This document shows positions 52,288 to 60,805 of a stretch of DNA of 64,000 nt, in pieces. Position 1 is the first letter of the stretch, and each line of letters opens with the position of its first letter. Below the pieces are notes generated by a model. The model worked only from the letters and a program-made list of their open reading frames with translations, did not search any database and had not been told where the DNA came from. Origin of the DNA: Paenibacillus sp. FSL R5-0341 (GTDB lineage Bacteria; Bacillota; Bacilli; Paenibacillales; Paenibacillaceae); assembly GCF_037975235.1 (NCBI RefSeq), contig NZ_CP150241.1, forward strand, positions 992,001 to 1,056,000. Direction: 5' to 3'. The position numbers and the translations under genes were made by a program.

Positions 52288-53976
52288 ATGGCCAAGAAGG
52301 GTAAGTTTTTTTTCATATCGATTGTAATGCTGGTACTTGTATTCGGTCTGGTCTATGCAGGGATTACACTAACATCGAACTTTGGCAAGACGACCACACA
52401 GGTGAGCACAGAGAATGCAGGTAAGGAACTGGGCAAACTGTACGCGGACATTGCGCCAGCGACGGCGGAACCGGTTAAAGGACAGATTGATCTCGATCCC
52501 GTTGACGTGGCAGAATCTCTGCCCGATATCTCGAAATTTCCGATCGCTGTAGAGAATACAACGAATGATTACGTCGAAATCTTCTCTTCCACAGAGAAGT
52601 CGGGCAGTGGGGTAGACGGCTGGTTAACCGAGGTGGGCGAGGAGTTCAACAAAGCAAACATTACCGTTGGAGGCAAACAGGTATCGGTCAAAATCCGTAA
52701 CATCGCCTCCGGAACGGCTACCGATTATATCAAGTCTGGTAAGTATATGCCGGATGCATTTACACCTTCCAACGAACTATGGGGCGAGATGGTTGAGGCC
52801 AGTGGGGTGAAGACCGAGATGGTGTCCGAGCGGCTGGTCGGGAACGTTCCGGGTATCGTTATTTCCAAAGCCAAATATGACGCACTCGTTAATACGTACG
52901 GCTCCGTTAATGTAAAAACCGTAACTGAAGCGATTGCGAACAATGAACTCGCGATGGGATACACCGATCCGTTTGCCAGCTCCACAGGACTGAATTTTCT
53001 GGTGACGGCACTAAACACGTATGATAGCGCCAACCCGCTTGGGGAGAAGGCTATTGAGGGATTTGAGAAATTCCAGACGAATGTACCGTTTACGGCGTCG
53101 ACAACGATTCAGATGCGGGAAGCTGCCAAGTCAGGCAGACTGGATGCCTTTGTACTCGAATACCAGACGTATGTGAATACCGCCGATTTGAAGAGTGGTT
53201 ACGTCTTTACACCATTTGGCGTGAGACATGACAGCCCGCTGTATGCACTCGGTCAACTGCCACAGAACAAACAGGAGATCATCGAGAAGTTCGCAGAATT
53301 CGTAACCCAGGCGAAGTACCAACAATCGGCGGAAGAATTCGGTTTCAATGGATTGCAGGATTACAAATCCGAACTGGCTACCGTGGATGGCGGCACGTTA
53401 CTGTCTGCACAGAAAGTATGGAAAGAGAAGAAGAACGGCAGTAAACCCATTGCCGCCGTGTTCGTGACGGACGTATCCGGAAGTATGGACGGCGAACCAC
53501 TTAACCGACTGAAGGAGTCCCTGCGCAAAGGTCAGAAGTACCTGGGCACCGAGAACAGTATTGGACTGGTCTCTTACTCCAGCGGGGTAACCGTGAATCT
53601 GCCGATTGCCAAGTATGATACGAACCAGCAGTCCATGTTTGTCGGAACAGTCGATAGTCTGCAAGCTGGCGGCGGTACAGCAACCTTTGACGGGATCGTG
53701 GTGGCGATGAAGATGCTTGAAGATTATATGGCTGCTGATCCAAACGTGAAGCCGCTGATCTTTGTCCTGAGTGATGGCGAGACCAACGAAGGTCATACCC
53801 TGAAGGATATTCGTGATCTGGTCGAAACGTACAAAGTGCCAATCTATACGATTGGGTACAACGCGGACATCAAAGCTTTGGAGAGCATCTCCAGCATTAA
53901 CGAGGCTGCAAGCATCAATGCCGATACCGACGATGTCGTGTACAAAATCGGTAACCTGTTTAACGTACAGATGTAA
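52288..53976 (+). CDS. Membrane-anchored substrate-binding-fold / von Willebrand A domain protein
   Basis: 562 aa. A single N-terminal helix (about 7-28) anchors it outside. Residues 90-380 look like an extracellular solute-binding fold (VEIFSSTEKSG, then KSGKYMPDAFTPSNELW, GYTDPFASSTGLNFLVTAL, PLYALGQLPQNKQEIIEKFAEF). Residues 388-562 are a VWA domain with a complete MIDAS: Asp395, Ser397, Ser399 in DVSGSM, the Thr of GGGTATF and the Asp of LSDGETNEG. It probably binds a metal-dependent ligand protein at the surface. It is the middle gene of the TelA operon; both neighbours are within 20 bases. The fusion of the two folds is the striking part. Confidence 0.75.
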   Translation: MAKKGKFFFISIVMLVLVFGLVYAGITLTSNFGKTTTQVSTENAGKELGKLYADIAPATAEPVKGQIDLDPVDVAESLPDISKFPIAVENTTNDYVEIFSSTEKSGSGVDGWLTEVGEEFNKANITVGGKQVSVKIRNIASGTATDYIKSGKYMPDAFTPSNELWGEMVEASGVKTEMVSERLVGNVPGIVISKAKYDALVNTYGSVNVKTVTEAIANNELAMGYTDPFASSTGLNFLVTALNTYDSANPLGEKAIEGFEKFQTNVPFTASTTIQMREAAKSGRLDAFVLEYQTYVNTADLKSGYVFTPFGVRHDSPLYALGQLPQNKQEIIEKFAEFVTQAKYQQSAEEFGFNGLQDYKSELATVDGGTLLSAQKVWKEKKNGSKPIAAVFVTDVSGSMDGEPLNRLKESLRKGQKYLGTENSIGLVSYSSGVTVNLPIAKYDTNQQSMFVGTVDSLQAGGGTATFDGIVVAMKMLEDYMAADPNVKPLIFVLSDGETNEGHTLKDIRDLVETYKVPIYTIGYNADIKALESISSINEAASINADTDDVVYKIGNLFNVQM

Positions 53977-53995
53977 TCTAAAGGGGGAACTGTAG

Positions 53996-55135
53996 ATGTC
54001 ATTTTCAATGGAAATACCGAGCCAGAAGGAAATTCAGAAGGTGATCGAAGAAGAGGTAAAACCTGTGCCCGCCGAGGTCGCGGAGCTTCAACAAGTGGCG
54101 AATGCCAACGTAGAGATGATCATGACACTGGATCTCGAATCCTTGGAGAAGCGCAAAGAGATTTTGCAATCCATTGACGGCTTTGGCATGAACACGATGA
54201 GATCCTCTTCTGAGAAAAACGCCTTGCTTCAAGTCTCCGTTGAACATCTGTCCAAGACGGGAGACGAGGGCGGTCAGGTCGCCAAAGGCTTGACTGAACT
54301 GCATATGCAATTGAAAGATCTCGACCCGAGCGTGGTCGACTTTGCCAAGACCGGTTTCCTCGGGAAATTGTTCAATCCGCTTCGTGCCTATTTCCTGAAA
54401 TACCAGAAGGCTGACGCAGTCATCGCTGACATCGTAACCTCTTTGGATAAAGGCAGATCCACCCTGCGTAACGATAATACAACGCTGGAGATTGAACAGC
54501 AGAACTTGCGGGAACTCACCAAACGATTACAAAAGGAAATCCAGCTTGGTGTGCTCATGGATGAGTCCATCGACGCGCAGATTGAAGCCGCCAAGGTCCG
54601 CAATGAGGACCCCGAGAAAGTCCGCTTTATTACGGAAGAAGTGCTGTTCCCGCTCCGTCAGCGGGTCATGGATCTGCAACAAATGCTGGTTGTGAATCAG
54701 CAAGGCATCATGGCAATTGAAGTAGTCATCCGCAATAATAAGGAATTGATTCGAGGCGTAGATCGTGCGAAGAATGTAACGATCTCGGCATTGAAAATTG
54801 CTGTTACTGTAGCAAGTGCTTTGTATAATCAGAAGATTGTATTACAGAAGATTGAGTTACTGAACCAGACAACCAACGATCTGATTGCCGGAACATCCAA
54901 AATGCTTAAGGATCAGGGGATCGCCATTCAAAAGCAGGCGTATGAAGCCAGCATCTCCGTGGATACGATGAAACAGGCGTTCACCGATGTGTTGTCTGCG
55001 CTCGATTCAATCAGTCTTTATAAGCAGGAAGCCTTACCAAGAATGAGGGAGACTATCTTGCAGTTCCGTGAACTTGCAGATACCGGAGAGCAGCAGATTC
55101 AGCGGTTGGAAAAAGGGCAGAAGCTGGGGTTGTAA
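53996..55135 (+). CDS. telA: TelA/KlaA-family toxic anion resistance protein
   Basis: 379 aa, cytoplasmic, nearly all alpha-helical. The core holds the TelA pattern: MTLDLESLEKRKEILQSIDGFG near the start, LDPSVVDFAKTGFLGKLFNPLRAYF, KYQKADAVIADIVTSLDKGRSTLRNDNTTLE, and VVNQQGIMAIEVVIRNNKELIRGVDRAKNVT. Members are tied to tellurite, colicin and cell-envelope stress resistance, and occur with TerD-type and VWA proteins. GGGGGAAC lies upstream. The three genes 51538-55135 form a tight operon ending in a bidirectional terminator. Confidence 0.92.
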   Translation: MSFSMEIPSQKEIQKVIEEEVKPVPAEVAELQQVANANVEMIMTLDLESLEKRKEILQSIDGFGMNTMRSSSEKNALLQVSVEHLSKTGDEGGQVAKGLTELHMQLKDLDPSVVDFAKTGFLGKLFNPLRAYFLKYQKADAVIADIVTSLDKGRSTLRNDNTTLEIEQQNLRELTKRLQKEIQLGVLMDESIDAQIEAAKVRNEDPEKVRFITEEVLFPLRQRVMDLQQMLVVNQQGIMAIEVVIRNNKELIRGVDRAKNVTISALKIAVTVASALYNQKIVLQKIELLNQTTNDLIAGTSKMLKDQGIAIQKQAYEASISVDTMKQAFTDVLSALDSISLYKQEALPRMRETILQFRELADTGEQQIQRLEKGQKLGL

Positions 55136-55193
55136 TCAGAAGAGAGAGAGAAATAAATTTTCACGTGTTAAATTGTTATCTTTTTAGAATTAG

Positions 55194-55236
55194 AAAAGCG
55201 ACCATTCCTCATTGAGCATGGGAATGGTCGCTTTTT
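55194..55236. terminator. Bidirectional terminator after telA
   Basis: AAAAGCGACCATTCC (55194-55208) pairs perfectly with GGAATGGTCGCTTTT (55221-55235). Confidence 0.92.
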
Positions 55237-55258
55237 GGGTTTTTTATGAAGATAGATA

Positions 55259-55867
55259 CTAAAAATCGTAACCCAAACTGTTTGCATAAGCGCGTAGCTG
55301 CTGCTCGGATTGCTCCATGAGATCGATAGCGGTTTTTATTTTGGTATTAGCCTGTTTCAGTATCGTTTGATTCACTTTGGTCTTGGATACTGCCTGCTTG
55401 TACAACAAGAGCCCTTCGAGCTGATTGTAGTTTCCTTTGACAAATGTGGCATGAATTTTCTTGAGTTTCGGATTGGCAGGCTTAATCTGCTTCAGTTTGG
55501 ATACCAATTTCGTATAATTGGGGATTACCGTATTTGTAAGTTTAAGATATATGGACTTACGATTCGGTGAATTTGCTTGGGAGCCGATGCTTTCCATAGC
55601 GGTAGAAGCTTTGGCTAAATAAGTTTTCAGAGCTAGTATCTGATTAACATAATCGACAAGCTCCTGCTGGTCTGCGGTAAGTTCTGCCTCATCTAATTCT
55701 AACTCGTCCATAAGTTCTTCGTACAAATAATCATCTTCACTATAACTCTGATCTGAATATGTAGAGGTTGCTACTTTGGCTGCATTGGCAGAAGTGGCTG
55801 GAGAGAGAAGCACCCCGCCAAGCAAAACAAAACTGGTAATCAATGATATAATCCACGACTTCTTCAA
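55259..55867 (-). CDS. Secreted helical protein of unknown function
   Basis: 202 aa from TTG 55867, whose AGGAGG is about 12 bases upstream; ATG 55879 directly abuts that site and is unlikely. It starts with a signal peptide (KKSWIISLITSFVLLGG, cleavage near SANA|A). The mature part is helical: an acidic segment (DDYLYEELMDELELDEAEL), then Lys/Asn-rich helices (YTKLVSKLKQIKPANPKLKK; LKQANTKIKTAIDLMEQSEQQLRAYA). No catalytic motif is visible. It resembles other Gram-positive secreted helical-bundle proteins of unknown role. It faces telA across the shared terminator. Confidence 0.65.
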   Translation of the reverse strand: MKKSWIISLITSFVLLGGVLLSPATSANAAKVATSTYSDQSYSEDDYLYEELMDELELDEAELTADQQELVDYVNQILALKTYLAKASTAMESIGSQANSPNRKSIYLKLTNTVIPNYTKLVSKLKQIKPANPKLKKIHATFVKGNYNQLEGLLLYKQAVSKTKVNQTILKQANTKIKTAIDLMEQSEQQLRAYANSLGYDF

Positions 55868-56022
55868 ATGTAATGTCATCCTCCTTTGGTTTGTATTCCA
55901 TGGATAACCTAACATATAAATACCAGAAATTACAGGAATGTATTTACATTATTTTGATGGTAAAGATTCCTTAAAATCACTCTCAATCACCCTACTATAG
56001 GGAAGTAAGGCGATTCAAAATT

Positions 56023-56616
56023 TCAGTCTCTCAACACGACATTATCAGGCTTGTAATGAATGATCTTAAATAATTCCCCGGCCATGTAGGCGGGGCTGTG
56101 CCTGAATTCCCGACGAATCCACTCCATAATCATGCCGAATATTGCATGAGATTGGTAGCTTGCCAATATTTCATGGTTGATGTGCGGAGGGAAGATATGG
56201 TTCAGATCCTGTAAGGCGAGATCCCGAAGGACATCACAGATCATGCGTTGGAAGTTGGATGAAGCCTCGGATTTCACAACCAGCGTATAAAATTGTGCAT
56301 GCTGATGCACATGCTCAAATATGGTGATTGCCGAAGAGGGCATCAGATTGACCTCGAACTCTTCCTTATCTTGATAAGGTTTGCGAAAAGAAGTCACCAA
56401 ATCTTGAATCACATCATTGATGATTTCATTGAATAGGTCTTCTTTGTACTGATAATGTCTGTAGAACGTACCTCGGTTTAGGTCAGCTCGCTGAACAATA
56501 TCCGTAATGGAAATTTCTTTAAAGGGATGTTTTTGCATCAAATGGATGAGAGCATCTTTCAGTGCAGCTTTTGATTTCTTGATTCTTCGGTCCATCGAAT
56601 TCAGAGTTTCAGACAT
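56023..56616 (-). CDS. TetR/AcrR-family transcriptional regulator
   Basis: 197 aa. The N-terminal HTH is RRIKKSKAALKDALIHLMQKHPFKEISITDIVQRADLNRGTFYRHYQYKEDLF (residues 10-62), a strong TetR signature. The ligand domain ends with the TetR_C_7-like FGMIMEWIRREFRHSPAYMA. GAGGAGGAAAA lies upstream. It is divergent from the SDR gene and probably represses it; candidate operator sequence around GTTAAC lies in the 192-bp gap (56617-56808). Confidence 0.9.
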   Translation of the reverse strand: MSETLNSMDRRIKKSKAALKDALIHLMQKHPFKEISITDIVQRADLNRGTFYRHYQYKEDLFNEIINDVIQDLVTSFRKPYQDKEEFEVNLMPSSAITIFEHVHQHAQFYTLVVKSEASSNFQRMICDVLRDLALQDLNHIFPPHINHEILASYQSHAIFGMIMEWIRREFRHSPAYMAGELFKIIHYKPDNVVLRD

Positions 56617-56708
56617 CTATTTTCCTCCTCGCGAGTTCACTTTATTAGTTAAAGAACAAAAAGGCTTATTAGTGTTGTTTAACGTACAACTGGACAAGCT
56701 TTTACTGA

Positions 56709-56738
56709 TTGAAGTGAAACGCTATGACTTATTATACT
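56709..56738 (+). promoter_or_regulatory. Candidate promoter of the SDR gene
   Basis: TTGAAG (56709-56714), 18-base spacer, TATACT (56733-56738), in the TetR-SDR divergent region. Confidence 0.55.
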
Positions 56739-56808
56739 AAGGATAGGAGTTAATGAACATTTGTTTGTTAACTTATTGTAAACGAATACACAAAGGAGGA
56801 TACATGGA

Positions 56809-57567
56809 ATGAAACTTCAAGATAAAGTTGCAGTTGTTACAGGTGCTGGTTCAGGTATGGGGAAAGCAATTGCGACGTTGTACGCCCAAGAAGGCGCGAA
56901 AGTCGTCGTTTCAGATATTAACGAAGAATCTGCACAAGCGGTAGTGAATGATATTAAGGCACAGGGCGGAGAAGCCATTGTCGTTCTGGCCAATGTAGCC
57001 AAAGAAGAAGATGTGCAAAACCTGATCGATACGACGGTCAGCACATACGGTACAGTAGATATTCTGATTAACAATGCGGGCATTATGGATGGCATGGAGC
57101 CTGCAGCGGATATAACGGATGAGAAGTGGGAGAGATTGTTCGCTGTGAACACAACCAGTGTGATGCGGACAACGCGTAAGGTATTACCAATCTTTCTGGA
57201 AAAACAAAAAGGCGTCATTGTAAACATTGCTTCAGCGGGTGGATTGCATGGCGGACGTGCAGGCGCAGCCTATACAGCTTCCAAACATGCGGTCGTAGGC
57301 TTTACCAAAAATACAGGGTACATGTATGCTGAGCAAGGCATTCGCTGTAATGCTATCGCTCCAGGAGCTGTGGCAACCAACATCAGCACATCCATGGCAG
57401 GCATTAGCCATTTCGGTGCAGGGCGGCAACAGCTTGGGATGGCAATCAACCCACGCATCGGGACGAGTGAAGAGATCGCCAAAGTGGCTTTGTTCCTTGG
57501 ATCTGACGAGTCCAGCTTCGTGAACGGAACTGTCGTTACAGCAGATGCTGGCTGGAGCTCTTACTAA
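56809..57567 (+). CDS. Short-chain dehydrogenase/reductase
   Basis: 252-aa classical SDR. The cofactor loop GAGSGMGKA (residues 12-20), NNAG, and the catalytic Ser-Tyr-Lys in NIASAGG and YTASKHAV are present, and the C-terminal block has GTVVTADAGWSSY. The Asp in VVSDINEES suggests NAD(H). The substrate is unknown; glucose-1-dehydrogenase-like and 3-oxoacyl reductase-like activities are possible. AAAGGAGG lies 9-10 bases upstream. It is probably controlled by the divergent TetR protein. Confidence 0.92.
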   Translation: MKLQDKVAVVTGAGSGMGKAIATLYAQEGAKVVVSDINEESAQAVVNDIKAQGGEAIVVLANVAKEEDVQNLIDTTVSTYGTVDILINNAGIMDGMEPAADITDEKWERLFAVNTTSVMRTTRKVLPIFLEKQKGVIVNIASAGGLHGGRAGAAYTASKHAVVGFTKNTGYMYAEQGIRCNAIAPGAVATNISTSMAGISHFGAGRQQLGMAINPRIGTSEEIAKVALFLGSDESSFVNGTVVTADAGWSSY

Positions 57568-57616
57568 TCCACTCATGTGCAGTCGAGCATGGAGTACGGA
57601 AATATTGTGTGAATTA

Positions 57617-57652
57617 AAGAAGCCGCATAAGTATATGCGGCTTCTTTTTTTT
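57617..57652 (+). terminator. Terminator after the SDR gene
   Basis: Perfect 13-bp stem AAGAAGCCGCATA (57617-57629) with TATGCGGCTTCTT (57634-57646), loop AGTA, then TTTTTT. Confidence 0.93.
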
Positions 57653-57705
57653 GCACCTATGCACCTACGTACGGTGGATATAACAGCATCATATTCCGTG
57701 TAGGA

Positions 57706-57715
57706 CAAACGTTTG
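57706..57715. promoter_or_regulatory. CAAACGTTTG palindrome downstream of lacI-type gene (possible LacI operator)
   Basis: The same core CAAACGTTTG as the two operators at 58974 and 59111, 28 bases from the 3' end of the LacI gene. It may bind the same regulator from a distance. Confidence 0.45.
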
Positions 57716-57742
57716 CATCACTACACGGATTCTTAAATTGGA

Positions 57743-58777
57743 TTAACTTGCGGGTGGCTTTGGCTTGGAGAAGAGTGAGGACTCACGCACGATCAGACGA
57801 TGGGGGATAATGACCGGATTCTGAGGCTGTGCTTCCCCGCTTAGAGTTTTTAACAATACCTGAACGGCTGTATAGCCAAGCTGATAGGTTCCGATATCTA
57901 TAGAGCTTAGTGGTGGAGAAGCCAGTTCCGATAATGCAATATTGTTAAAACTGACCACGCTAATATCTTCAGGCACCAGATAATGAAGCTCGGCAAGAGC
58001 TCTCAATACCCCAAAGGCCACATTGTCATCAATGACAACAATTGCAGTGGGTCTGTCCGGCAAGGACATGAACAGCGACATCGCTCTGAATCCACTTTCC
58101 TGTAGAAATTCACCTTCCACAATCCAGTCACTATTCGCATCCAGCCCAGCTTGGGCAAGCGCTTTTTGGTATCCTAGCATGCGATCATGCGATAATGTAA
58201 TGTCCGGCGGTCCGCTGACAAATCCGATTCGAGTATGTCCTTGGGCGATCAAATGATGCGTTGCATCATAAGCGGTCTGCACATTATCGTTATCCACCAT
58301 GGGAGCATTTGGATGAGCTTCGCTGCGACCGATTAACACAAAAGGAAACTTTTCCGCTTCCAAAAATGAAATGATGGGATCGTCTCGTTTGGACCCAAGC
58401 AGCAGAATGCCATCCACTCTACGGCCATGAACAAGGCGTGATATCGCATGCAATTCATTGTCTGATGATGTTTCGGTTGTTAGCAGCAATTCATAATTCA
58501 TACGGGTGGCATGTGTAATAATACCTCGCAGCAGTTCCCCGAAAAAGTAATTTTGAAACAACTCTTCTGCAGGACGCGGAAGCATAATGCCAAGGGTATG
58601 TGTTGTTTTGGAAACCAGGCTCTTCGCGATGATGTTGGGATGGTAATTCAATTCTTTCATGATTTGCTTCACTTTGAGAGATGTCTTGGTGCTGATTCTG
58701 GGATGGTTGGAAATCACCCGTGACACTGTCGAAGGGGAAACACCCGCCAATTTGGCAATATCCTTGATCGTAATCAT
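57743..58777 (-). CDS. LacI-family regulator of the maltodextrin ABC operon
   Basis: 344 aa from ATG 58777 (MITIKDIAKLAGVSPSTVSRVISNHPRIS), with AGGGAT 8 bases upstream; the frame to 58846 has no site. The HTH (residues 4-25) and hinge helix (KVKQIMKELNYHPNIIAKSL) are followed by the periplasmic-binding-type effector domain. It is divergent from mdxE, and its likely operators CAAACGTTTG lie at 58974-58983 and 59111-59120. MdxR/MalR-type regulators respond to maltose or maltodextrins and act as repressors or activators. Confidence 0.9.
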   Translation of the reverse strand: MITIKDIAKLAGVSPSTVSRVISNHPRISTKTSLKVKQIMKELNYHPNIIAKSLVSKTTHTLGIMLPRPAEELFQNYFFGELLRGIITHATRMNYELLLTTETSSDNELHAISRLVHGRRVDGILLLGSKRDDPIISFLEAEKFPFVLIGRSEAHPNAPMVDNDNVQTAYDATHHLIAQGHTRIGFVSGPPDITLSHDRMLGYQKALAQAGLDANSDWIVEGEFLQESGFRAMSLFMSLPDRPTAIVVIDDNVAFGVLRALAELHYLVPEDISVVSFNNIALSELASPPLSSIDIGTYQLGYTAVQVLLKTLSGEAQPQNPVIIPHRLIVRESSLFSKPKPPAS

Positions 58778-58973
58778 GTAAAAAATCCCTTCTGAACAAT
58801 CGTATAAATATTCTCCTATGGTAATCCAAAGGATACGAGAAATCAATTGCTAACTGCCGGATATGTGATTCGTATGAAGTAAAATAAAGGAAGAAAGAGT
58901 CAGAACAAGGAAACAGGAATTTACTGTAGGTAGAATTGTTAAAATGGGTAAAATTGAGCAAATATGGCTTGTG

Positions 58974-58983
58974 CAAACGTTTG
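58974..58983. promoter_or_regulatory. LacI-type operator 1 (CAAACGTTTG)
   Basis: Perfect 10-bp palindrome in the context TTGTGCAAACGTTTGTGCAA. It overlaps the -35 of the likely mdxE promoter. Confidence 0.75.
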
Positions 58984-59010
58984 TGCAAAGAAAGTTCAGT
59001 ATTGTATGAT
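58981..59010 (+). promoter_or_regulatory. Candidate mdxE promoter
   Basis: TTGTGC (58981-58986), 18-base spacer, TATGAT (59005-59010); the first operator covers the -35. Confidence 0.55.
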
Positions 59011-59020
59011 GTGATTGTTA

Positions 59021-59035
59021 TTGTAGCGCTTACAT
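59021..59035. promoter_or_regulatory. Candidate CcpA cre site
   Basis: Read on the minus strand, ATGTAAGCGCTACAA matches the cre pattern WTGNAANCGNWNNCW at all but one position; it lies about 20 bases after the predicted start of transcription. Confidence 0.55.
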
Positions 59036-59110
59036 CAACGGATTTACATACTTATTGACTTGTTTCCCCCTACATAGTGAACGGAGAGGTCATCTTGTCT
59101 TCCATTTGAG

Positions 59111-59120
59111 CAAACGTTTG
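59111..59120. promoter_or_regulatory. LacI-type operator 2 (CAAACGTTTG)
   Basis: The second identical palindrome, in GAGCAAACGTTTGTACAA, 137 bases from operator 1, a spacing that would allow looping. Confidence 0.7.
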
Positions 59121-59222
59121 TACAAAAGTGAACATGGGATGCAAAACCTGACAACTTACGCAGACAAAAGGGTGAAAAGCGCGAACTTCGTTGGACCAAG
59201 CAGAGGGAAGGGGACATTTTAC

Positions 59223-60509
59223 ATGAGAAAATGGCAAGGGGCAACATTGTCCGTCATGATGGCTTTTACGCTGGCTGCGTGCTCTACGGGAGGCGGAAGT
59301 ACATCTCCAACTACGGCTGGTGAGAATCCAGAGGAGGTTGTAGAGCTGACAGCTGAGAACCTGCAGCCGGAAGAAGGTGCAACCCTGGTCATCTGGGAGG
59401 ATAAAAATCAAAGCAGCTTTATTGAGCAAAGAGCCAAAAAATTCGAAGAGAAGTATGGGGTAACGGTCAAAATGGAGGAATTGCCTCCAACCGATCAGGT
59501 AACCAAGCTGACAACGGATGGCCCAGCGGGTCTGGCGGCAGATGTCGTTGTTTTCCCACATGATAAGATTGGTAGCGCTTCAGAGGCGGGACTTATTCTG
59601 CCCAATGACATATTCGAAGCAGAGACCTCAGAGAACACCAGCGACAACGCACTGAAGGCGGTGACGTTCAAGGATATCCTGTACGGCTATCCGTACAGCG
59701 TGGAGACCTATGCTCTTTTTTACAACAAAGCATTGTATCCAGAAGCTCCGAAAAACTTTGATGAGATTATCAGTTTCGCCAAGACGTTTAATAACGTGAA
59801 ATCCAATCAGTATGCGCTGATGTGGGAATTGCAGCAATTTTACTATAACTATGCGTTCCTGGCTTCACAGGGCGGTTATATTTTTGGAGACAACGGGATG
59901 GATAGCGCCGATCTCGGTCTGAATAACGAAGGAGCCCAGAAGGGTGGACAGTTCTTACAGACACTGAAGTCGGAAGTGCTGCCGCTCAAGATGGGTGACG
60001 TGAACTATGATATCAAAAAAGGATTATTCTCCAGTGGAAAACTCGCTATGGACATTAATGGTCCGTGGACCATTGCCGATTATCGCAATGCAGGTATTGA
60101 TTTTGGCGTTGCTCCGCTTCCGGCAATCGATGGCAAACCGATGACCTCCTTCTCAGGTGTTAAAGCCTATTATGTAAATGCATTTACACAATACCCGAAT
60201 GCGTCGAAGCTCTTGGCAGCGTTCCTTTCCAATGAAGAAGCTCAGATGGAGAACTTTGACCTGAACGGTACACTTCCTGCGAACAAAAACGTAGCTGCTG
60301 ATCCGAAGTTGCAAGAGGACTCAATCAATAAGGCATTCCTGGAACAGTTCAATAACTCAACACCAATGCCTTCGCTTCCTGCCATGGACAGCGTATGGGG
60401 ACCGATTACATCTGCCATTACGGATATCTGGGATACCGATAAGGACGTGAAGGCGTCACTGGACAATGCTGTAAAACAGATCCAGGAAAGCCTTGCTACC
60501 GTCCAATAG
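59223..60509 (+). CDS. mdxE: Maltodextrin ABC transporter substrate-binding lipoprotein (MdxE-like)
   Basis: 428 aa. ATG 59223 has AAGGGGA 8 bases upstream; the longer frame from 59055 crosses operator 2. The lipobox LAAC makes it a lipoprotein. The class I binding fold has TLVIWEDKNQSSFIEQRAKKFEEKYGV, PADVVVFPHDKIG-like AADVVVFPHDKIGSA, FYNKALYPEAPKNFDEII, and MDINGPWTIADYRNAGIDFGVAPLP, all typical of MalE/MdxE. It presents maltodextrins to the MdxFG channel. Family A copy 4 separates it from mdxF. Confidence 0.88.
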   Translation: MRKWQGATLSVMMAFTLAACSTGGGSTSPTTAGENPEEVVELTAENLQPEEGATLVIWEDKNQSSFIEQRAKKFEEKYGVTVKMEELPPTDQVTKLTTDGPAGLAADVVVFPHDKIGSASEAGLILPNDIFEAETSENTSDNALKAVTFKDILYGYPYSVETYALFYNKALYPEAPKNFDEIISFAKTFNNVKSNQYALMWELQQFYYNYAFLASQGGYIFGDNGMDSADLGLNNEGAQKGGQFLQTLKSEVLPLKMGDVNYDIKKGLFSSGKLAMDINGPWTIADYRNAGIDFGVAPLPAIDGKPMTSFSGVKAYYVNAFTQYPNASKLLAAFLSNEEAQMENFDLNGTLPANKNVAADPKLQEDSINKAFLEQFNNSTPMPSLPAMDSVWGPITSAITDIWDTDKDVKASLDNAVKQIQESLATVQ

Positions 60510-60541
60510 GAACGAACGACGAATGCGAAGATATGCATAAG

Positions 60542-60777
60542 CCTGCATGAATTGAACTTCAAATTTACACAAAAACGGAGAGGACAGAAGAAAGCTGAAG
60601 AAGTGAAACTAAAAGCTTTCTGAAAGAAAGCTACTTCGGAAGCATAAGCTCGCCTTTATCACCGGATTTTCCCTTTTGGAAAAGGGATCGAAAAAAATCT
60701 GGGGATAACAGTGATCGGAAGCTTGTTCTGTCATCGGAGTGGTCAGTGTAAGTACAATATTGTTCAAATCATACAGG
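60542..60777. repeat. Family A palindromic element, copy 4 (long form, 236 bp) inside the mdx operon
   Basis: Ends CCTGCATGAATTGAAC (60542-60557) and GTTCAAATCATACAGG (60762-60777), two mismatches; TTTACAC/GTGTAAG, then the long-form hairpin CTAAAAGCTTTCTG..AGAAAGCTACTT, then TTATCACCGGATTTT/AAAATCTGGGGATAA. Same 236-bp length as copy 1. It fills most of the 296-base gap between mdxE and mdxF. Confidence 0.85.
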
Positions 60778-60805
60778 TTAGCAATAGGCGGGGAGGAGAG
60801 AGCGA

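Noticed and set aside
59055..59222. Upstream in-frame extension of the MdxE-like gene
   Set aside because: It crosses the second operator and would place 56 residues before the lipoprotein signal peptide.
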